Below, in pieces: positions 1-11,439 of a stretch of DNA of 64,000 bases. Made by a program: the position numbers and the translations under genes. The notes beneath the pieces are model-generated. The model ran no database searches. It had not been told where the DNA came from and saw nothing but the letters and a program-made list of their open reading frames with translations. Within the stretch, counting starts at the first letter, position 1. Each line of letters starts with the position of its first letter. This DNA is from Acheta domesticus (lineage: Eukaryota; Arthropoda; Insecta; Orthoptera; Gryllidae): NCBI GenBank assembly GCA_031308135.1, contig JAHLJT010000631.1:264076925-264140924 (forward strand), written 5' to 3'.

Positions 1-156
1 GATACCTGGTTGAGGGAAACCCCGTTAGGCGACGGGAGGTCGGCGCCGGATCGCGCAAGTCAGCGGGGACACTTCCTGCGATAAAAACATGGAAATCACT
101 TACGGGATTGTTGACCTTTGCAATTGACGCGCCCGGAATCACCAAACAATCAATCG
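1..156 (+). mobile_element. SINE-1 copy, 3' portion (truncated by window edge)
   Basis: The first ~156 bases match the 3' half of the repeat at 46860-47030 and, in reverse complement, 25695-25860. Shared landmarks are GATACCTGGTTG, the AGGTCGGCGCC block, TTACGGGA and a terminal GAAATCACT-like block followed by ATCAAT. The tRNA-like head lies outside the window. Family membership is seen by comparing copies within the window; the SINE class comes from the head preserved in the 25695-26233 copy. Confidence 0.75.
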
Positions 157-1239
157 AACATTTAACTGTAAAATTGTAAAGTAAAAACCAATTACTATTC
201 ACAAAAATGAAAGTTTGCAAATTTCGTATAATTCTTGTGAGAAATATGAAATGAGCTGGCATTATACTAATCTTATGGGCGCCAACAGGAGGATTATGAA
301 TAGCAAGAGAATGTGGGGCGCGTCAAGTTTGTTGTCTGCGTAGTTTCATCGGATAAGGATTTGCTGGAAGTGGCCTAAGGGAAGAGAAGGGTTTTGGGAG
401 GTGGCGGTGTTGAAGCGAAATCACGGGCCATGTAGCTGTCCGTGACCAGCGTTGGTTCCGAGAACAGCCGCAATTCCGAGAGAGCGTTGGCGGCGTTCAG
501 GGAGCCGGGCCAGGGTGCCAGCTGCGAATGAGCAGAAGTTGCGGGCAATAGCAGTGACTGCGGGGGTGGTGACATGAACATTGTCTAGGGATGGGAAGGA
601 ATCAATGCTGGCGGAGGACATATAAGCAATGGGATGTAAGCAGGGGTGTCAGTGAAAATGGCAGCAGCAATGCCAGCAAGTTTCAATAAGATGTCAACGG
701 GTTGAGAAGAGAAATGTCTGTAATGTGTCAGCGTGGTGTAAGCGTGGGTGTCTGTGGGCAACAGAATTTGTTGCAATGTCACCGAGGAGGCAACAGCTTG
801 TAAGCGGGTTGAGAGGAATATGTGTCAGTGAGGGTGCCAGAGGCTGTCAAAAGCAACATTTTGAGATTGTTGCAGCACTTTTTCCTTTACATCGTAACAG
901 AAAGGAACTGTTAGATCCTAAAGACATCACTCTTGTCAAACAGTATTATATTAAAAATACAAAGTTAAAGAGATTATCCAGTAAATACATGTGTGCTAGT
1001 TGAGATTTTGCAATTCTTTTAGAAGAAAAAATAGCATATTTGTTTTTAAAGAATTTGTGAACCCTAAGGTTAGTATTTGTGGAATGAGCGGTACGCTTGA
1101 GGAGTAACCGCGGTGTCTGCACGCATTTTGTCTGAGTAGGACTAAGAGCGTGATCAGGGGTGCCGGTAGGGGTGTCAGCACGCATGTCGTGGTGGTGCCA
1201 AGGTTGTGAGCGGTTGTGTGAACGGTGGAGGCAGAGGGG
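157..1239. other. No gene seen; decayed GTGTCNG-type repeat debris in right half
   Basis: 157-600 is ordinary mixed sequence with no recognisable coding exon. From about 620 onward short phrases such as GGGTGTCAGTG, GTGTCTGTGGGC and GGGGTGTCAGCACGC recur irregularly and resemble diverged units of the 12-bp minisatellite that begins downstream. This suggests the array was once longer to the left and has decayed. No splice-bounded open frame is convincing. Confidence 0.4.
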
Positions 1240-2180
1240 GAGTTAGCGTGGATGTCGGCGTGGGTGTCTTTGTGGTTTAGATGGGCGTGTCGGCGAATGT
1301 GTTTGCGGGTGTGTCGGCGCGGGAGTCACCGGGTGTGTCGTGTCGGCTGTGAGTGTCGGCGGGCGTGTCGGCGGGCGTGTCGGCGGGCGTGTCGGCGGGC
1401 GTGTCGGCGGGCGTGTCGGCGGGCGTGTCGGCGGGCGTGTCGGCGGGCGTGTCGGCGGGCGTGTCGGCGGGCGTGTCGGCGGGCGTGTCGGCGGGCGTGT
1501 CGGCGGGCGTGTCGGCGGGCGTGTCGGCGGGCGTGTCGGCGGGCGTGTCGGCGGGCGTGTCGGCGGGCGTGTCGGCGGGCGTGTCGGCGGGCGTGTCGGC
1601 GGGCGTGTCGGCGGGCGTGTCGGCGGGCGTGTCGGCGGGCGTGTCGGCGGGCGTGTCGGCGGGCGTGTCGGCGGGCGTGTCGGCGGGCGTGTCGGCGGGC
1701 GTGTCGGCGGGCGTGTCGGCGGGCGTGTCGGCGGGCGTGTCGGCGGGCGTGTCGGCGGGCGTGTCGGCGGGCGTGTCGGCGGGCGTGTCGGCGGGCGTGT
1801 CGGCGGGCGTGTCGGCGGGCGTGTCGGCGGGCGTGTCGGCGGGCGTGTCGGCGGGCGTGTCGGCGGGCGTGTCGGCGGGCGTGTCGGCGGGCGTGTCGGC
1901 GGGCGTGTCGGCGGGCGTGTCGGCGGGCGTGTCGGCGGGCGTGTCGGCGGGCGTGTCGGCGGGCGTGTCGGCGGGCGTGTCGGCGGGCGTGTCGGCGGGC
2001 GTGTCGGCGGGCGTGTCGGCGGGCGTGTCGGCCTGTGTGTCGGCCTGTGTGTCGATGGGCGTGTCGGCCGGTGTGTCGGCGGGTATGTCGACGGGTGTGT
2101 TAGCAGGTGTATCGGTGTGTCGGCGGGCGTGTTGGCAGGGATGTGGGCTTGGATTTCGGCTCGAGTGTCGGCTGGGCTGC
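1240..2180. repeat. 12-bp GC-rich minisatellite, homogenised core with decayed flanks
   Basis: The unit is GTCGGCGGGCGT. From about 1355 to 2032 it repeats some 56 times without a single visible change; on both sides (1240-1354 and 2033-2180) units are diverged (for example GTGTCGGCCTGT, GTGTCGATGGGC). Each unit has three CpGs and a GG/GGG run. Because 12 is a multiple of 3 and the unit lacks stops, open frames of several hundred codons arise on both strands (SAGV, GGRV, RRAC, TPAD repeats); these are artefacts, not proteins. An identical core with decayed edges is what unequal exchange produces. Confidence 0.97.
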
Positions 2181-2199
2181 AAGCAGGTACGTGACCGCA

Positions 2200-2660
2200 G
2201 GCGCCAGCAGAGCATCAGTGGCGGTCGGCTGCGGGATGAAAGCAGCGGAAGCGACGCGCAGCGGGGGCGGCAGGGGCGGGGGCGGGGGCGGTTGCTGGGC
2301 GGCTGCGTTGATAAGTGCGAGCGGCGGCGGCGGCGGCGGCAGCGGGGGCCACCGCCGCGCAGTGCGGTGAATGGCGCGGCGCGGGTTCCGCGTTCGATTC
2401 GGCGCGCGCCGCGTAGCCCTTCGGCGCTTATCTGCTTGCGCCGGCCGCGGGCGCTGGGTGTTTTCGCCGATCCACTCCCCAGGCGCCGCGCGACCCCGCC
2501 CCTTCATTTCGGGCGCCCGCGCCCCGTTGCGTGGGCCACCGCGCCGCTCCCCAGCGCGCACTGGTCTGCTCGGCTTCCGCGTCAGCGCCTTCTGCGCCTG
2601 CGGCCGTTGACCTCGCACCCCCCCCCCCGCGGGCGCACACGGTTGCTTTTGGCTGCGCGA
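2200..2660. promoter_or_regulatory. GC/CpG-rich island next to minisatellite
   Basis: Very GC-rich, CpG-dense sequence with several GGGGCGGG (GC-box-like) motifs around 2270-2290 and runs of GGC triplets, ending in a C-run near 2619-2630 and dropping abruptly into AT-rich DNA at about 2660. It resembles a CpG-island promoter or first-exon zone. I saw no strong splice donor and no convincing coding frame, so the gene it might serve is unknown. Confidence 0.35.
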
Positions 2661-2859
2661 CTTTGAAATCTATAAAAATACTTCTCTGGCTATGGATGTT
2701 TGCGTAAGGTTATATTATATTACTGTTTTTGAGGGTGACGTCTCGAGGCAGGCTATGTAACTCTGCTTTGGGTTTGGCAACACGAAAAGCTTTCAAGAAT
2801 TGGCAGCTGAAAAATCATCTCATCAATTGCATTTGACATAGCTTGTATTTTTTTAACTA

Positions 2860-3645
2860 TTTGAAACTTATTTGATTTTTCAAAATTTTGTACATTACCT
2901 TTTGTAAAAAGATGTTTTTTAATACAGATTTTGTTTAAGACAAACATTTTTATAACTAATATTGTACTTTTGCAATGTGAAATTTTTGAAAATAGGACGA
3001 AAAACGACGAAAATAGGACTAGCACGAACTCTTTTGATACTTAGTAGATGAAAATTTAAAGAAAAATATTAGAGTCGTTTTTTTTTTAAATAATCGTTCA
3101 CAAATTGCCTATATTTCACCCAAACTTACTACTCATATTTTTGAAAACTTGTACATGACTTTATTTCAATACTTGTCTTTACAGAACAGATTTAATTCAA
3201 GAAAAAAATCTATCTTTAATTTTACAGTGGTAGGAACATGCCGAAAAAAATTAAATTTTTGCAATTTTCGAAAAATCAGGGATTTTAACGAAAATGAGAC
3301 CTACACAATTCTCTCAGACCTCCTTACGCTATGAAAGAACAAATTGTAATCTAAAATCTTGGAACATTTTTAAGAAAATTTTGAAAATGTCTTCCAGTCT
3401 TAATGTATAGTACATACAAAAATTAAAATATGCGTTTCAAAGTCAGAGAGCTTCGATTTCGTTTAAATCGATCGAGGAATATCAATTTTAGAGAAAATGG
3501 GCAGAACGATTTAGATGGTAGCTGGCAGCACAGACAGGCGTTTTGCCGTCAATCAAATTTTCGGTATCAGGGGTCCACGTGCCGCACGATTACAATGCTT
3601 TCCTTACAATTCTCTTCTTACGGGATAAGGGCAAGAAAGTAAAAA
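2860..3645 (+). repeat. Dispersed tandem-monomer repeat, copy 1
   Basis: Shares ordered blocks with 15430-16925 and 22331-23455: a monomer block (AAATTTAAAGAAAAA), a GAAAAAAATCTATCTT block with GCAATTTTCGAAAA, then AGAGCTTCGA, ATCGAGGAATATC, CACAGACAG, GTTTTGCCGTCAATC, TTTTCGGTATC and a terminal GGGCAAGAAAGTAAAAAA. Similar monomer blocks lie about 300 bp apart (near 3045 and 3350). The left boundary is approximate. No transposase or reverse transcriptase is encoded; class unknown. Confidence 0.7.
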
Positions 3646-5039
3646 AGGCAAATAAATATTATTTACAATAAAGGTTGTATTTAATACTCTTTACCAGTTT
3701 TCTTTGACCACTGAGCAATTCTTAGTATTGCAACATGTATAGATCGTTTACAACTATAATTATAAAACATTCTTCGGTATAATTAATATCTTCATATGCT
3801 TGCAAAATTCATCTTCAAAGTCAAATGAAAATCATTCTTTGAATGTTAGTATTAGAGGTGGCCATTGATGCACTTGTCTGATTTGTTCTTGTGCTAACCT
3901 TCGAAAATCAAAGTACGCAGATGAGATACACTTTATCTCTGCTACTAAAACAGCGAAAGAGCCATGGATGCTAGCGTTTACAATGTAGGTATCACACTAA
4001 AACAAAAAGATCCACTAAAAAGTTTAAAAAATCGAAATCCGTGTTTTTTGCTCTGAAAACTTATCTTCTAAGATATTTACTACAAAGATCAAAATAGAAA
4101 ACTTAAAATCCAATATTTCGAGAATAACAGGCAAGAAAAATTGAAATGTTATGAGTCCCAAATGTAATATTAATTATAAAGAATATTTCAACATTAGTTA
4201 TTGAAAGTTAATTCAAAGAAGTTAATATTTATGCATACTGATGAAGGGGATTCATTAGTCATATTTAGAATAACGATTACTTTTATATCCTGCAATGTTT
4301 TGTGGTTGACATTGTGAAAAGAAATTATTTAAAATATCCATATTGTTTCATAAAATAATGCTTAGAAATGAGGTGATTGCAAACTATATCACAAGCGCAA
4401 ATAAGCGCAAATGTCAATTTTATTTTCGATTAATTTAATTTAAGAAAAATCAGATTATGTGAATATTGAGCTCTCAGTATGATAAATCAATGGAATTGTT
4501 AATATACCAAGATAAATATTCTTTTGAAATCTCTAAATAATGAAAAGCTTTTCCTGTTTGACACCAGAAACAACTGTCGCATAATTTTCTGTTATTGAAT
4601 TGGATGAATTACGTGTGTGCATTTAAATCGAATTGTCATTGTCTTTATCTTGTCAGTCATTATCTTGATAGCTCTTTTTTGTGTCTTGTGGTTTTCATTA
4701 AAATGAGAAATATGGTCATTCAAAGTCAAGAAAATCGTGTATTTGTTCAGTTTTACGTTGCCTTATTGGTTTGAGGCGAATTGCAACTGATATTATTTAA
4801 TTGAGATTGTTAAGTATTGCACTTATATTAAATTAATAAGTAACGCTTGGGGCAAAAATGAGGGAAACTATTTGTTCAGTATGCGTCTAACGGAAACGGA
4901 ACAGATAGCTTCATTGTATCTCTGTTGTAATAATTACTATTCATAGAAAATAAAAGGCATATCTAAAAACGCGAACATAGTGAAACACTAAGGTACAATG
5001 AAGTTCCGCCGCGAAATTGTGCGTGAACTTCGCAGGGTG
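3646..5039. other. AT-rich intergenic DNA, nothing recognised
   Basis: No open frame with coding character, no tRNA-like boxes and no tandem array were recognised here. Confidence 0.5.
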
Positions 5040-5400
5040 CACGTCTGCCTCGAGCATTAAAACAAGCGCGAGGGCGGGCGAGTGTACACTGGCGGCGCGG
5101 GGCAGATGGAAGACGCCGGCGGCGGCGGCGGCGCCGCCGCTGCGCGCGGGGGGTGGGGGTCGCGGCGGGTGGGGGATGCTGCGGTCCTGGCGCCGCCGCC
5201 GCCGCCGTCAGTTGGCCGCGGCGCGCCGGGCCGTCCGCGTCGCAGCTCCGCCAGCGCTCCTAGCGGCGCCGCCACCACTCGCGCGCGCGCGTGCATCGAC
5301 TGGCGAGACGACGGGCGGCTCCGCTCCGCGGCGTGGGCGTCGCCGCCGCCGCCGCCGGCGCCGCACCCCGCGCTTCGCTGCCCCGTGAGGTAAGGGACCT
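5040..5400 (+). promoter_or_regulatory. CpG-rich island with strong splice donor
   Basis: Dense CpG and GGC/CCG triplet runs between AT-rich flanks. The island ends at a near-consensus donor, GTGAG|GTAAGG, with the intron starting at 5390. Together these suggest a promoter plus first exon on the plus strand. Confidence 0.4.
5106..5389 (+). CDS. Candidate first coding exon, Gly/Ala/Pro/Arg-rich, product unknown
   Basis: An ATG at 5106 opens a frame (MEDAGGGGG...) of 94 codons plus 2 bases that stays open to the donor AG|GTAAGG at 5390. The peptide is low-complexity: poly-Gly near residues 5-9, poly-Pro near 33-38 and 85-90, Arg-rich between. I recognise no domain. GC-rich triplet repeats give open frames by chance in several frames here, so coding status rests mainly on the donor. 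It could equally be a non-coding 5' UTR exon. Downstream exons were not identified within the window. Confidence 0.22.
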
Positions 5401-6249
5401 CCAGGTTGTCGATCCTTCTCCCGCATTTATCAAGTGGCTGTCGAACGTGCGGACACCAACTTCCCTTGGGGATTGCACCACGCAACTGCTGCGCGCCCTA
5501 GAAACTTGGTTGGGCTTCTGTTGTCGTAGAGTACACAATATACGACAGCCAATTTTTCCTTTTCTTTTACTATTACCTTTTCTTTGTTATAACCAATTTA
5601 ATAAACGAAATGCCCTTCTGTGTTTTTCTCTCTCTCTGACACAAAGTTACCAGGAAGGAACTTCCGCAAGTTGACAAGTGATTCGTCTTCATTATTTCGA
5701 ATTATTATTCCGCGTGACAGGTAATTACGAACTTTGAGTCGTTAATGCGAGTGACGTAATGTTTGCCTAACTTTTTGCAAGCATCTTAATTGGACATTTA
5801 CGGATCACTGGCGGGAATGAATGGATCGGGGGGGCGGGGTCGAAAAGTGCAATACCTCTTTCCTTTACTGAAATATTTGTGGCCTGCGGTCGCCTTGTTG
5901 GGTTTTGTGATTTCGATGCCGGATATCGAAACTCGTTAACCGACCCTTAGTCGGACGCGGGGAAAAAAAAAAGAGTGCGTGTTCGGGCGATGGGTCTGGA
6001 AATTGGAAAACGAATTGTTTTCGCGTTTCAACATTTCCACGGTTGCTTGCTTAACTCTCCCGGACGCGGAACACAGAGGTCGCTTTTATTCGCGGGAGGC
6101 GCAGAGGGCCCGCGGCAGAGATTGCTTTGGACGCCTACGTGCTTTCCAATGATGCTCCCGACGTCCCTCCCGAGAGCGGGTCGTGTGTTCGGGCCTTGGC
6201 CCCGGCCCAGCGCTGCGTCGCGCCGCTGATAGGATCGTGCGACGAACCG
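5401..6249. other. No gene recognised; GC-richer right part
   Basis: If 5390 is a true donor this is intron. 6060-6249 is GC-elevated and continuous with 6992-7060 once the hAT-type insertion is removed. No coding exon was recognised. Confidence 0.4.
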
Positions 6250-6257
6250 TCCTCGGG
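6250..6257. repeat. Left 8-bp target site duplication of hAT-type element
   Basis: TCCTCGGG here and TCCTCGGA at 6984-6991 match at 7 of 8 bases and flank the element exactly. Confidence 0.75.
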
Positions 6258-6983
6258 CAAGGGAGGGGGCATGGCCCCCCCCTCAAAAGGCCGAAAGGTT
6301 TAGTTTGTCACCTTTGTTTATTTCTCATTTGTTTCTTTACCTTCGTTTATTTGTATTTAATTTAAACATTTATTTATGTTGGAATTACGTAATTGTTAAA
6401 AAAAATAACGTTGTATAGTATGGTATATACATACTACACAGATTATATACAATATAATACAGAGGGCGGCATTGCTCTAATATACAATATAATCCAGAGG
6501 TTCCAATATAATCCAGAGTTCCATCCCCCCCATTATATACAATATAATCCAGAGGTTCCATTGCCCCCTCCCCCAAGGCTAACTGTTTTAGTGTGTTACC
6601 TTCGTTTATTTGTATTTTAGTTAAACATTTATCTTGGAATTACATAATCATTAAAAATAGCGTTGTAAAGTATGATATATACACTACGAAAAATAACATA
6701 CAATATAATCCAAAGGGGGGGGGATTTAGAGGGGGGAATGGCCCCCCAATAGGCCGAAAATTTAGTTTGTTACCTTCCTTTATTTCTCATTTGTTTGTTT
6801 ACCTTGGTTTATTTGTATTTGATTTAAATATTTATTGACGTTGGAATTACGTAATTATAAAAATAATGTTGTATAGTATGATATATAGATTACAAAACTA
6901 ATATACAATATAATAACAAATGTTTATTATTGACCAAAAGCTACGATGGCCCCCTCCAAAATTATCGGCTGGATCCGCCCCTG
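6258..6983. mobile_element. hAT-type non-autonomous DNA transposon
   Basis: The right end reads GGCTGGATCCGCCCCTG; its reverse complement begins CAGGGGCGGATCCAG, a terminus of the kind found on hAT elements. The left end begins CAAGGGAGGGGGCATG, matching at 7 of the first 9 bases. An 8-bp duplication (6250-6257, 6984-6991) flanks it, as expected for hAT. Inside are three diverged direct copies of a ~130-160 bp module (about 6302-6459, 6584-6711, 6763-6912), each with TTTATTTGTATTT, TTGGAATTAC and a TATACAATATAAT end. No transposase is encoded, so movement would have needed a helper in trans. Insertion split a GC-rich sequence. Confidence 0.8.
6302..6912 (+). repeat. Three internal direct repeats inside the hAT-type element
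   Basis: Copies at about 6302-6459, 6584-6711 and 6763-6912 share the order ACCTT(C/T)GTTTATTTGTATTT, TTTA(A)ACATTTAT, TTGGAATTACGTAAT, GTTGTATAGTATGATATATA and TATACAATATAAT. Between copies one and two the short phrase ATACAATATAATCCAGAGG is itself repeated, next to short C-runs. Confidence 0.8.
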
Positions 6984-6991
6984 TCCTCGGA
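6984..6991. repeat. Right 8-bp target site duplication of hAT-type element
   Basis: TCCTCGGA, partner of the copy at 6250-6257. Confidence 0.75.
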
Positions 6992-9360
6992 CAGCGTGGC
7001 GCGGGTTGAAAGCCAAGGGGACGGACGGGCCGCAGGCCGTGCTGGCGTGATACGGTGCATTTGCCAACGGCAGATTCAGTTGCGGGATGCGTCTTTCTAG
7101 CCGTTGGTTATTTGATCATTTGCATTTAAAATACTTGTTATGCAGAAATTTTTCCCTGGATGGATCTAATAAATGCGAAGCACAGTCAACGCTGTTAGAA
7201 TCTACAATTTCAAATCTGTTCTTTGAATATTTGTTTTGTGTTCTTTACGCGTTTTGAAATACATACAATTCACAGTTTACAAAAACCTGGCGCCATTTTC
7301 TTAAGCAGTTGTATAGGTGTTTTATGGCATAGACAACAGACGAAACATTGCAGTCTGAATATATCGTCACTTAAATAATTGTTTGTGTAGCTTTTGCTTC
7401 TTCAAGCACTGTGCCAAAAGATTTTTGAGCTTTTTATTTACTAGGTTTCTTTTATACAGTTTGAAGACGTTTGGGCTAATGAATTAATTTAAATTAAGTA
7501 ATAAATTTATTTCTACATATTTTGACGAAACATTTTCTACAAGATTATTAACATACGTGCTTCAAATATGTTGAACAATGGGAACACTAATGAAATTACT
7601 AGCTCATACTCTGTGAAACTTTTCATTGCCATCGTCTCTAAGTTGCCAGGAATACAAATTTTAAATTAATAAAATGTTGGTATTTGGAAGCAATTTGATA
7701 ATGCCAAAAGAAGAAATGTAATTTACATTTGTTTATTGATATAGTATATTATATTATACAGAAAACTACAACTCCTAATGCAGTTTATTTAAATAGAACT
7801 TGAATGTAGCCCCTTACAGTTGAGGCTTTTGCGTATAAACAATGCCACATGACCTTACATTTGGTAGGAAAATGCAGTATGACATCACGTTTACATGAAA
7901 TAAGCAGCCCCTCCTGTGCACATGCCCTAACTGACGATCGAATTATTATTGTCATTTGTCTGTTCTTGAAACCACTTGGATTATAAACAGACCCCCTTCT
8001 TCCTCACAAAAGTCACCAACCTTGAATATATCAGATATCATTATTTCGCCCGTACACCTCAATTGTTCCACAATGTATCGAGATCAAGATGTTTGCAGTC
8101 TGTCAACTTCTCAATGTGAAGGACGCATTGAGAAGTTCTAGGTTGACAGTTTTTTCATCGCAGGTGTCTTTACTCGTACACTTTACTTAGGAAACTGCAT
8201 GAAATTCAATTTATTTTGACAAAAAGTTTGCCAAAAGATCATTAACATATATCCTAGATGTATAATGAAACATAAGAGCACTCGCGTTCTTAAGTAAATT
8301 GACTGCATTAGGTATTACGCAACAAAAATATAGTGATGCTTTACAAATGAAAAAAAATTGTAATTTGGTAAGATTTCTTCATTTCTTTTTCATCCGCACA
8401 CTCTATAAGAATGCAACATTTGTGAAAAAAATACTCCTGAATTTGAAGCCCGAAATGCTCGATTCTCTTTGTCCATTTTTTTATATCTACATCAATTCAT
8501 CGTTCTCAAAAGGAAAAAAGGTCGTATAAAATGGCATTAAGGGACTACTCTAATTTCATGTGGCAATATTTCACAAACTTTTAATTGTTTTCTTAAGGTA
8601 CGGTAAATACATTTTAGATTGTAAACCAAATGTAATGTAATATTTTTGCGTTAAATTATGTTTTGATGTATACGACATTTTAATGTTACTGAGTTTAACG
8701 AAACCAGAGTTAAGTAAAGTAATCGATAAAGCAAAAATTAACAAACTAAAAAGAGAATGAAAAAACAAAACGATTACCCCACAACTTTCGTATTTTCGTG
8801 TATTCTATTTCGTTCTCAGGTGCACATAGGAATCTAACCCAGAGCGGAGTTTGATAGCCTCACAGTAAGGATTTTAAAGAAAGAGAGGTCAAATAAGAGA
8901 GTGAAAGGGAATTCCAATTCCATGTCAAGTTTATTTGATACTCTATCAAGAGAAATTCATGAGACGATTTCTAAGGCCAAGGGATTCGGTCGCTTCATCG
9001 AATCCTGGGATAGTGCCAAGTAAACGGATCAGGGCTCTCTCTCTCTTTCAGGCAGCCTCCTTCAGGGTCGGAATGAGAATGAATTAAATTTCACTCAGCG
9101 TAAGTGGCAACGCTGGGGTTTAAACGATGTAATACCTTCAGTTAAAAATTCAAGATGTGGTAGTGTTTTTTTTATCTATCGGAAACAGTGTTGTTGTAGA
9201 GGTTTTAGAATGTTGTAAATTTATGACAAACAACGAGTTACTTCCCCTTTTGATAATTTCTATTCTATGCACAGTATCACACTTTTTATAGTGTGAAATA
9301 CCATTGGCATAAAAGATAGTTAGTTGTTATTTATCATTACGAAATTTTGCATTGCCGAAT
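6992..9360. other. Mostly AT-rich, no gene recognised
   Basis: A short GC-rich tail (to ~7070) continues the sequence interrupted by the hAT-type insertion. The rest is AT-rich. A perfect 7-bp stem, 6-nt loop hairpin (TCACACT/AGTGTGA) sits at 9277-9296. A pyrimidine tract ending TTTCAG near 9050 looks like a splice acceptor but leads into no recognisable exon. Confidence 0.4.
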
Positions 9361-9768
9361 TTAATATTCTGAAACGTTGGAGAATCGTTGGTTGTGAAAT
9401 GGAATTATGAAAGTAGTGGAGTTTGTATAAATTGAATTATGAGAGTATTTCACTACTTCTAAAATAGCAAATGTAAACTTGGATGATGAGAAATCTTTCA
9501 AGTGAAGGAAATACTTGTAAGAATAATAAGATTTAAAGTTTTTTAATTTATATTTTAAGCTTTTTCGTTTACAACTTGATTTACTATTTATTTTAGTTTG
9601 TAGAACAATTGGTTTGAAAGGTTGAATTAGGCCCGATGTCGCAGGGATTTGGAGCTTTCTGTCAAGTATACATGGAGGCTGTGTTAGGATCCCGATTAAA
9701 GCGTGAATGTTTTTCTTTCGTGGGACGGTGTACGTTCCCAATAAACCGGGTATCACCTTTGAATACAT
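9361..9768 (-). CDS. Hypothetical 135-codon ORF, doubtful
   Basis: An ATG-initiated frame of 135 codons on the minus strand (begins MYSKVIPGLLGTYTVP). That is long for chance in AT-rich DNA, and the upstream half has a more balanced composition than its surroundings. I recognise no family, signal peptide or transmembrane segment; the second half is Lys/Ser/Phe-rich with little coding character. No splice signals or neighbours support it. It may be a fragment of an old element or chance. Confidence 0.15.
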   Translation of the reverse strand: MYSKVIPGLLGTYTVPRKKNIHALIGILTQPPCILDRKLQIPATSGLIQPFKPIVLQTKINSKSSCKRKSLKYKLKNFKSYYSYKYFLHLKDFSSSKFTFAILEVVKYSHNSIYTNSTTFIIPFHNQRFSNVSEY

Positions 9769-10486
9769 AGCCTTCCTCTCTTTCCTTATTTTTCTTCCTC
9801 AGTAAAATTGTCTGAGAATTGCGAACTGTGCTCTGCGCGATATAATGAGTCTATAGGCCACAGTGTTTGAGCTATTTAGGCATAGTGTGGGTTCCTTCCT
9901 TTAAACCTACTTAAGCAGAGAAGGCCTCTAAAGTAAAGTTGATTTGAAGGTAAAACACGTACTTGACCAATATGAGCTGACAAGTCACATGGATGTGAGT
10001 CGGGGAGTCTGGAATGTAACTGGGGTGAGTGCATTTGGACATCAGCTAGAGGGTAGGGAACAACCACGAACCACCGATAGGAGTGGGCGAAAAACAGGAA
10101 TACTAAGAATTATACCGAAGAAGAATGAGTTCAGTATCTGACACTTGGAAGGAATGATTTAAAATTATTTAAAATATAAAATGATTGTCTTCTTTTCTCT
10201 CTACGTACTGACAATCACCTTTGAGATTAACCAACAATGGTTGGGAAACAGTATCTAGTAATAATGATACAGTAAACGACTTATGATACAGCGACGAGAG
10301 ATTTTAGTCGCCATCGTCTTTTTAACTTAACTCACGCATAATTCTCTCATTCAAAGCACACAATTATTCTGAATGCTTCATGAAAACAGTGTTAGCGGGT
10401 CTTGAAAATGGTATTAGACAGAAAATGGTATATTGGGCAGAAAATGGTATTAGGCAATAAAAACTATCTTTGAATTAGTCAGGTTC
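9769..10486. other. No gene recognised; small 20-bp tandem repeat near 10400
   Basis: Around 10405-10458 GAAAATGGTATTAG-type units occur three times in a row (GAAAATGGTATTAGACA, GAAAATGGTATATTGGGCA, GAAAATGGTATTAGGCA). Nothing else was recognised. Confidence 0.5.
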
Positions 10487-10690
10487 CGTAGCGTAGTGGT
10501 TCCGACTGCAGCTGCGAGCTGCGAGATCTGGGGATTCTAATTCTACCCTGGATGCTTGCATGGTTGCTTGCTTTAGTATCGTGTCATAATGGGACTTACC
10601 CTAACTACACTTCAATAAACCACTCATTCTCAGACCTCCCTCTGACCGAATAGCGTAAAAGTATGTAGGAGTACTACGGAGGTAAAATTC
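10487..10690 (+). mobile_element. Possible tRNA-derived SINE (degenerate head)
   Basis: TAGCGTAGTGGTT (10494-10506) fits a pol III A box and GGGGATTCTAATTC (10531 onward) a decayed B box at normal tRNA spacing; the body that follows (ATCGTGTCATAATGGGACTTACCC) is not tRNA. No second copy was found in the window and no target duplication was seen, so boundaries and family are uncertain. Confidence 0.45.
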
Positions 10691-10853
10691 TTGAAAGAAA
10701 TATACAACTTTCAACAATAACATTTAATTACTAACTTGCTACAATTATACAATGTTTAGAATAAGCCTTCCACTTTTGCCCCCACAAACCCTACCACACA
10801 TAATATCTCACTGTCTTCTTCCGCAACGGTCAGTTGTTGTTCTACAACTTCGC

Positions 10854-11376
10854 GCGCACACACACAAACACCACACACACACACACACACCACACACACA
10901 CACACACACACACCATACACACACCACACACACCATACACACACCACACACACCATACACACACCATACACACACCACACACACACCACACACACACACC
11001 ACACACACACACACCACACACACACACCACACACACACACACCACACACACACACCACACCACACACACACACACACACCACACACACACACACCATACA
11101 CACACCACACACACCACACCACACACACACACACCACACACACCACACCACACACACACACACCACACGCACGCACACGAACACACACACACCACACACA
11201 CCACACACACACCACACACACACCACACACACACACACACACCACACACACACACACACACCACACACACACACACCACACACACACACACACCACACAC
11301 ACACACACATACACATACCACACACACCACACACACCACACACCACACACACCACACACACACACACACACACACG
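10854..11376. repeat. CA-rich compound microsatellite (~520 bp)
   Basis: Long (CA)n interrupted at short irregular intervals by CC and CAT steps (CACACACC, ACCATACAC, CCACACCACAC), plus one ACGCACGCACACGAAC patch near 11167-11182. Open frames on both strands (His-Thr or Cys-Val rich) are repeat artefacts. Alternating purine-pyrimidine sequence of this length can adopt Z-DNA. Confidence 0.97.
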
Positions 11377-11439
11377 TCAGTTGTCTCATAACACCAGGCA
11401 ATTGCTTGGACTCTACTTCACGCCGTGCTTCCACCCGCC

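Noticed and set aside
1225..2666. Six overlapping open frames of 280-440 codons
   Set aside because: The 12-bp unit has no stop in any frame and is a multiple of three, so open frames follow automatically. Peptides are pure tetrapeptide repeats.
7500..8330. Possible duplicated block (TTTTGACGAAACATTTTCT... and TTTTGACAAAAAGTTTGCC...)
   Set aside because: Similarity is about 60% over ~70 AT-rich bases and does not extend, so chance cannot be excluded.
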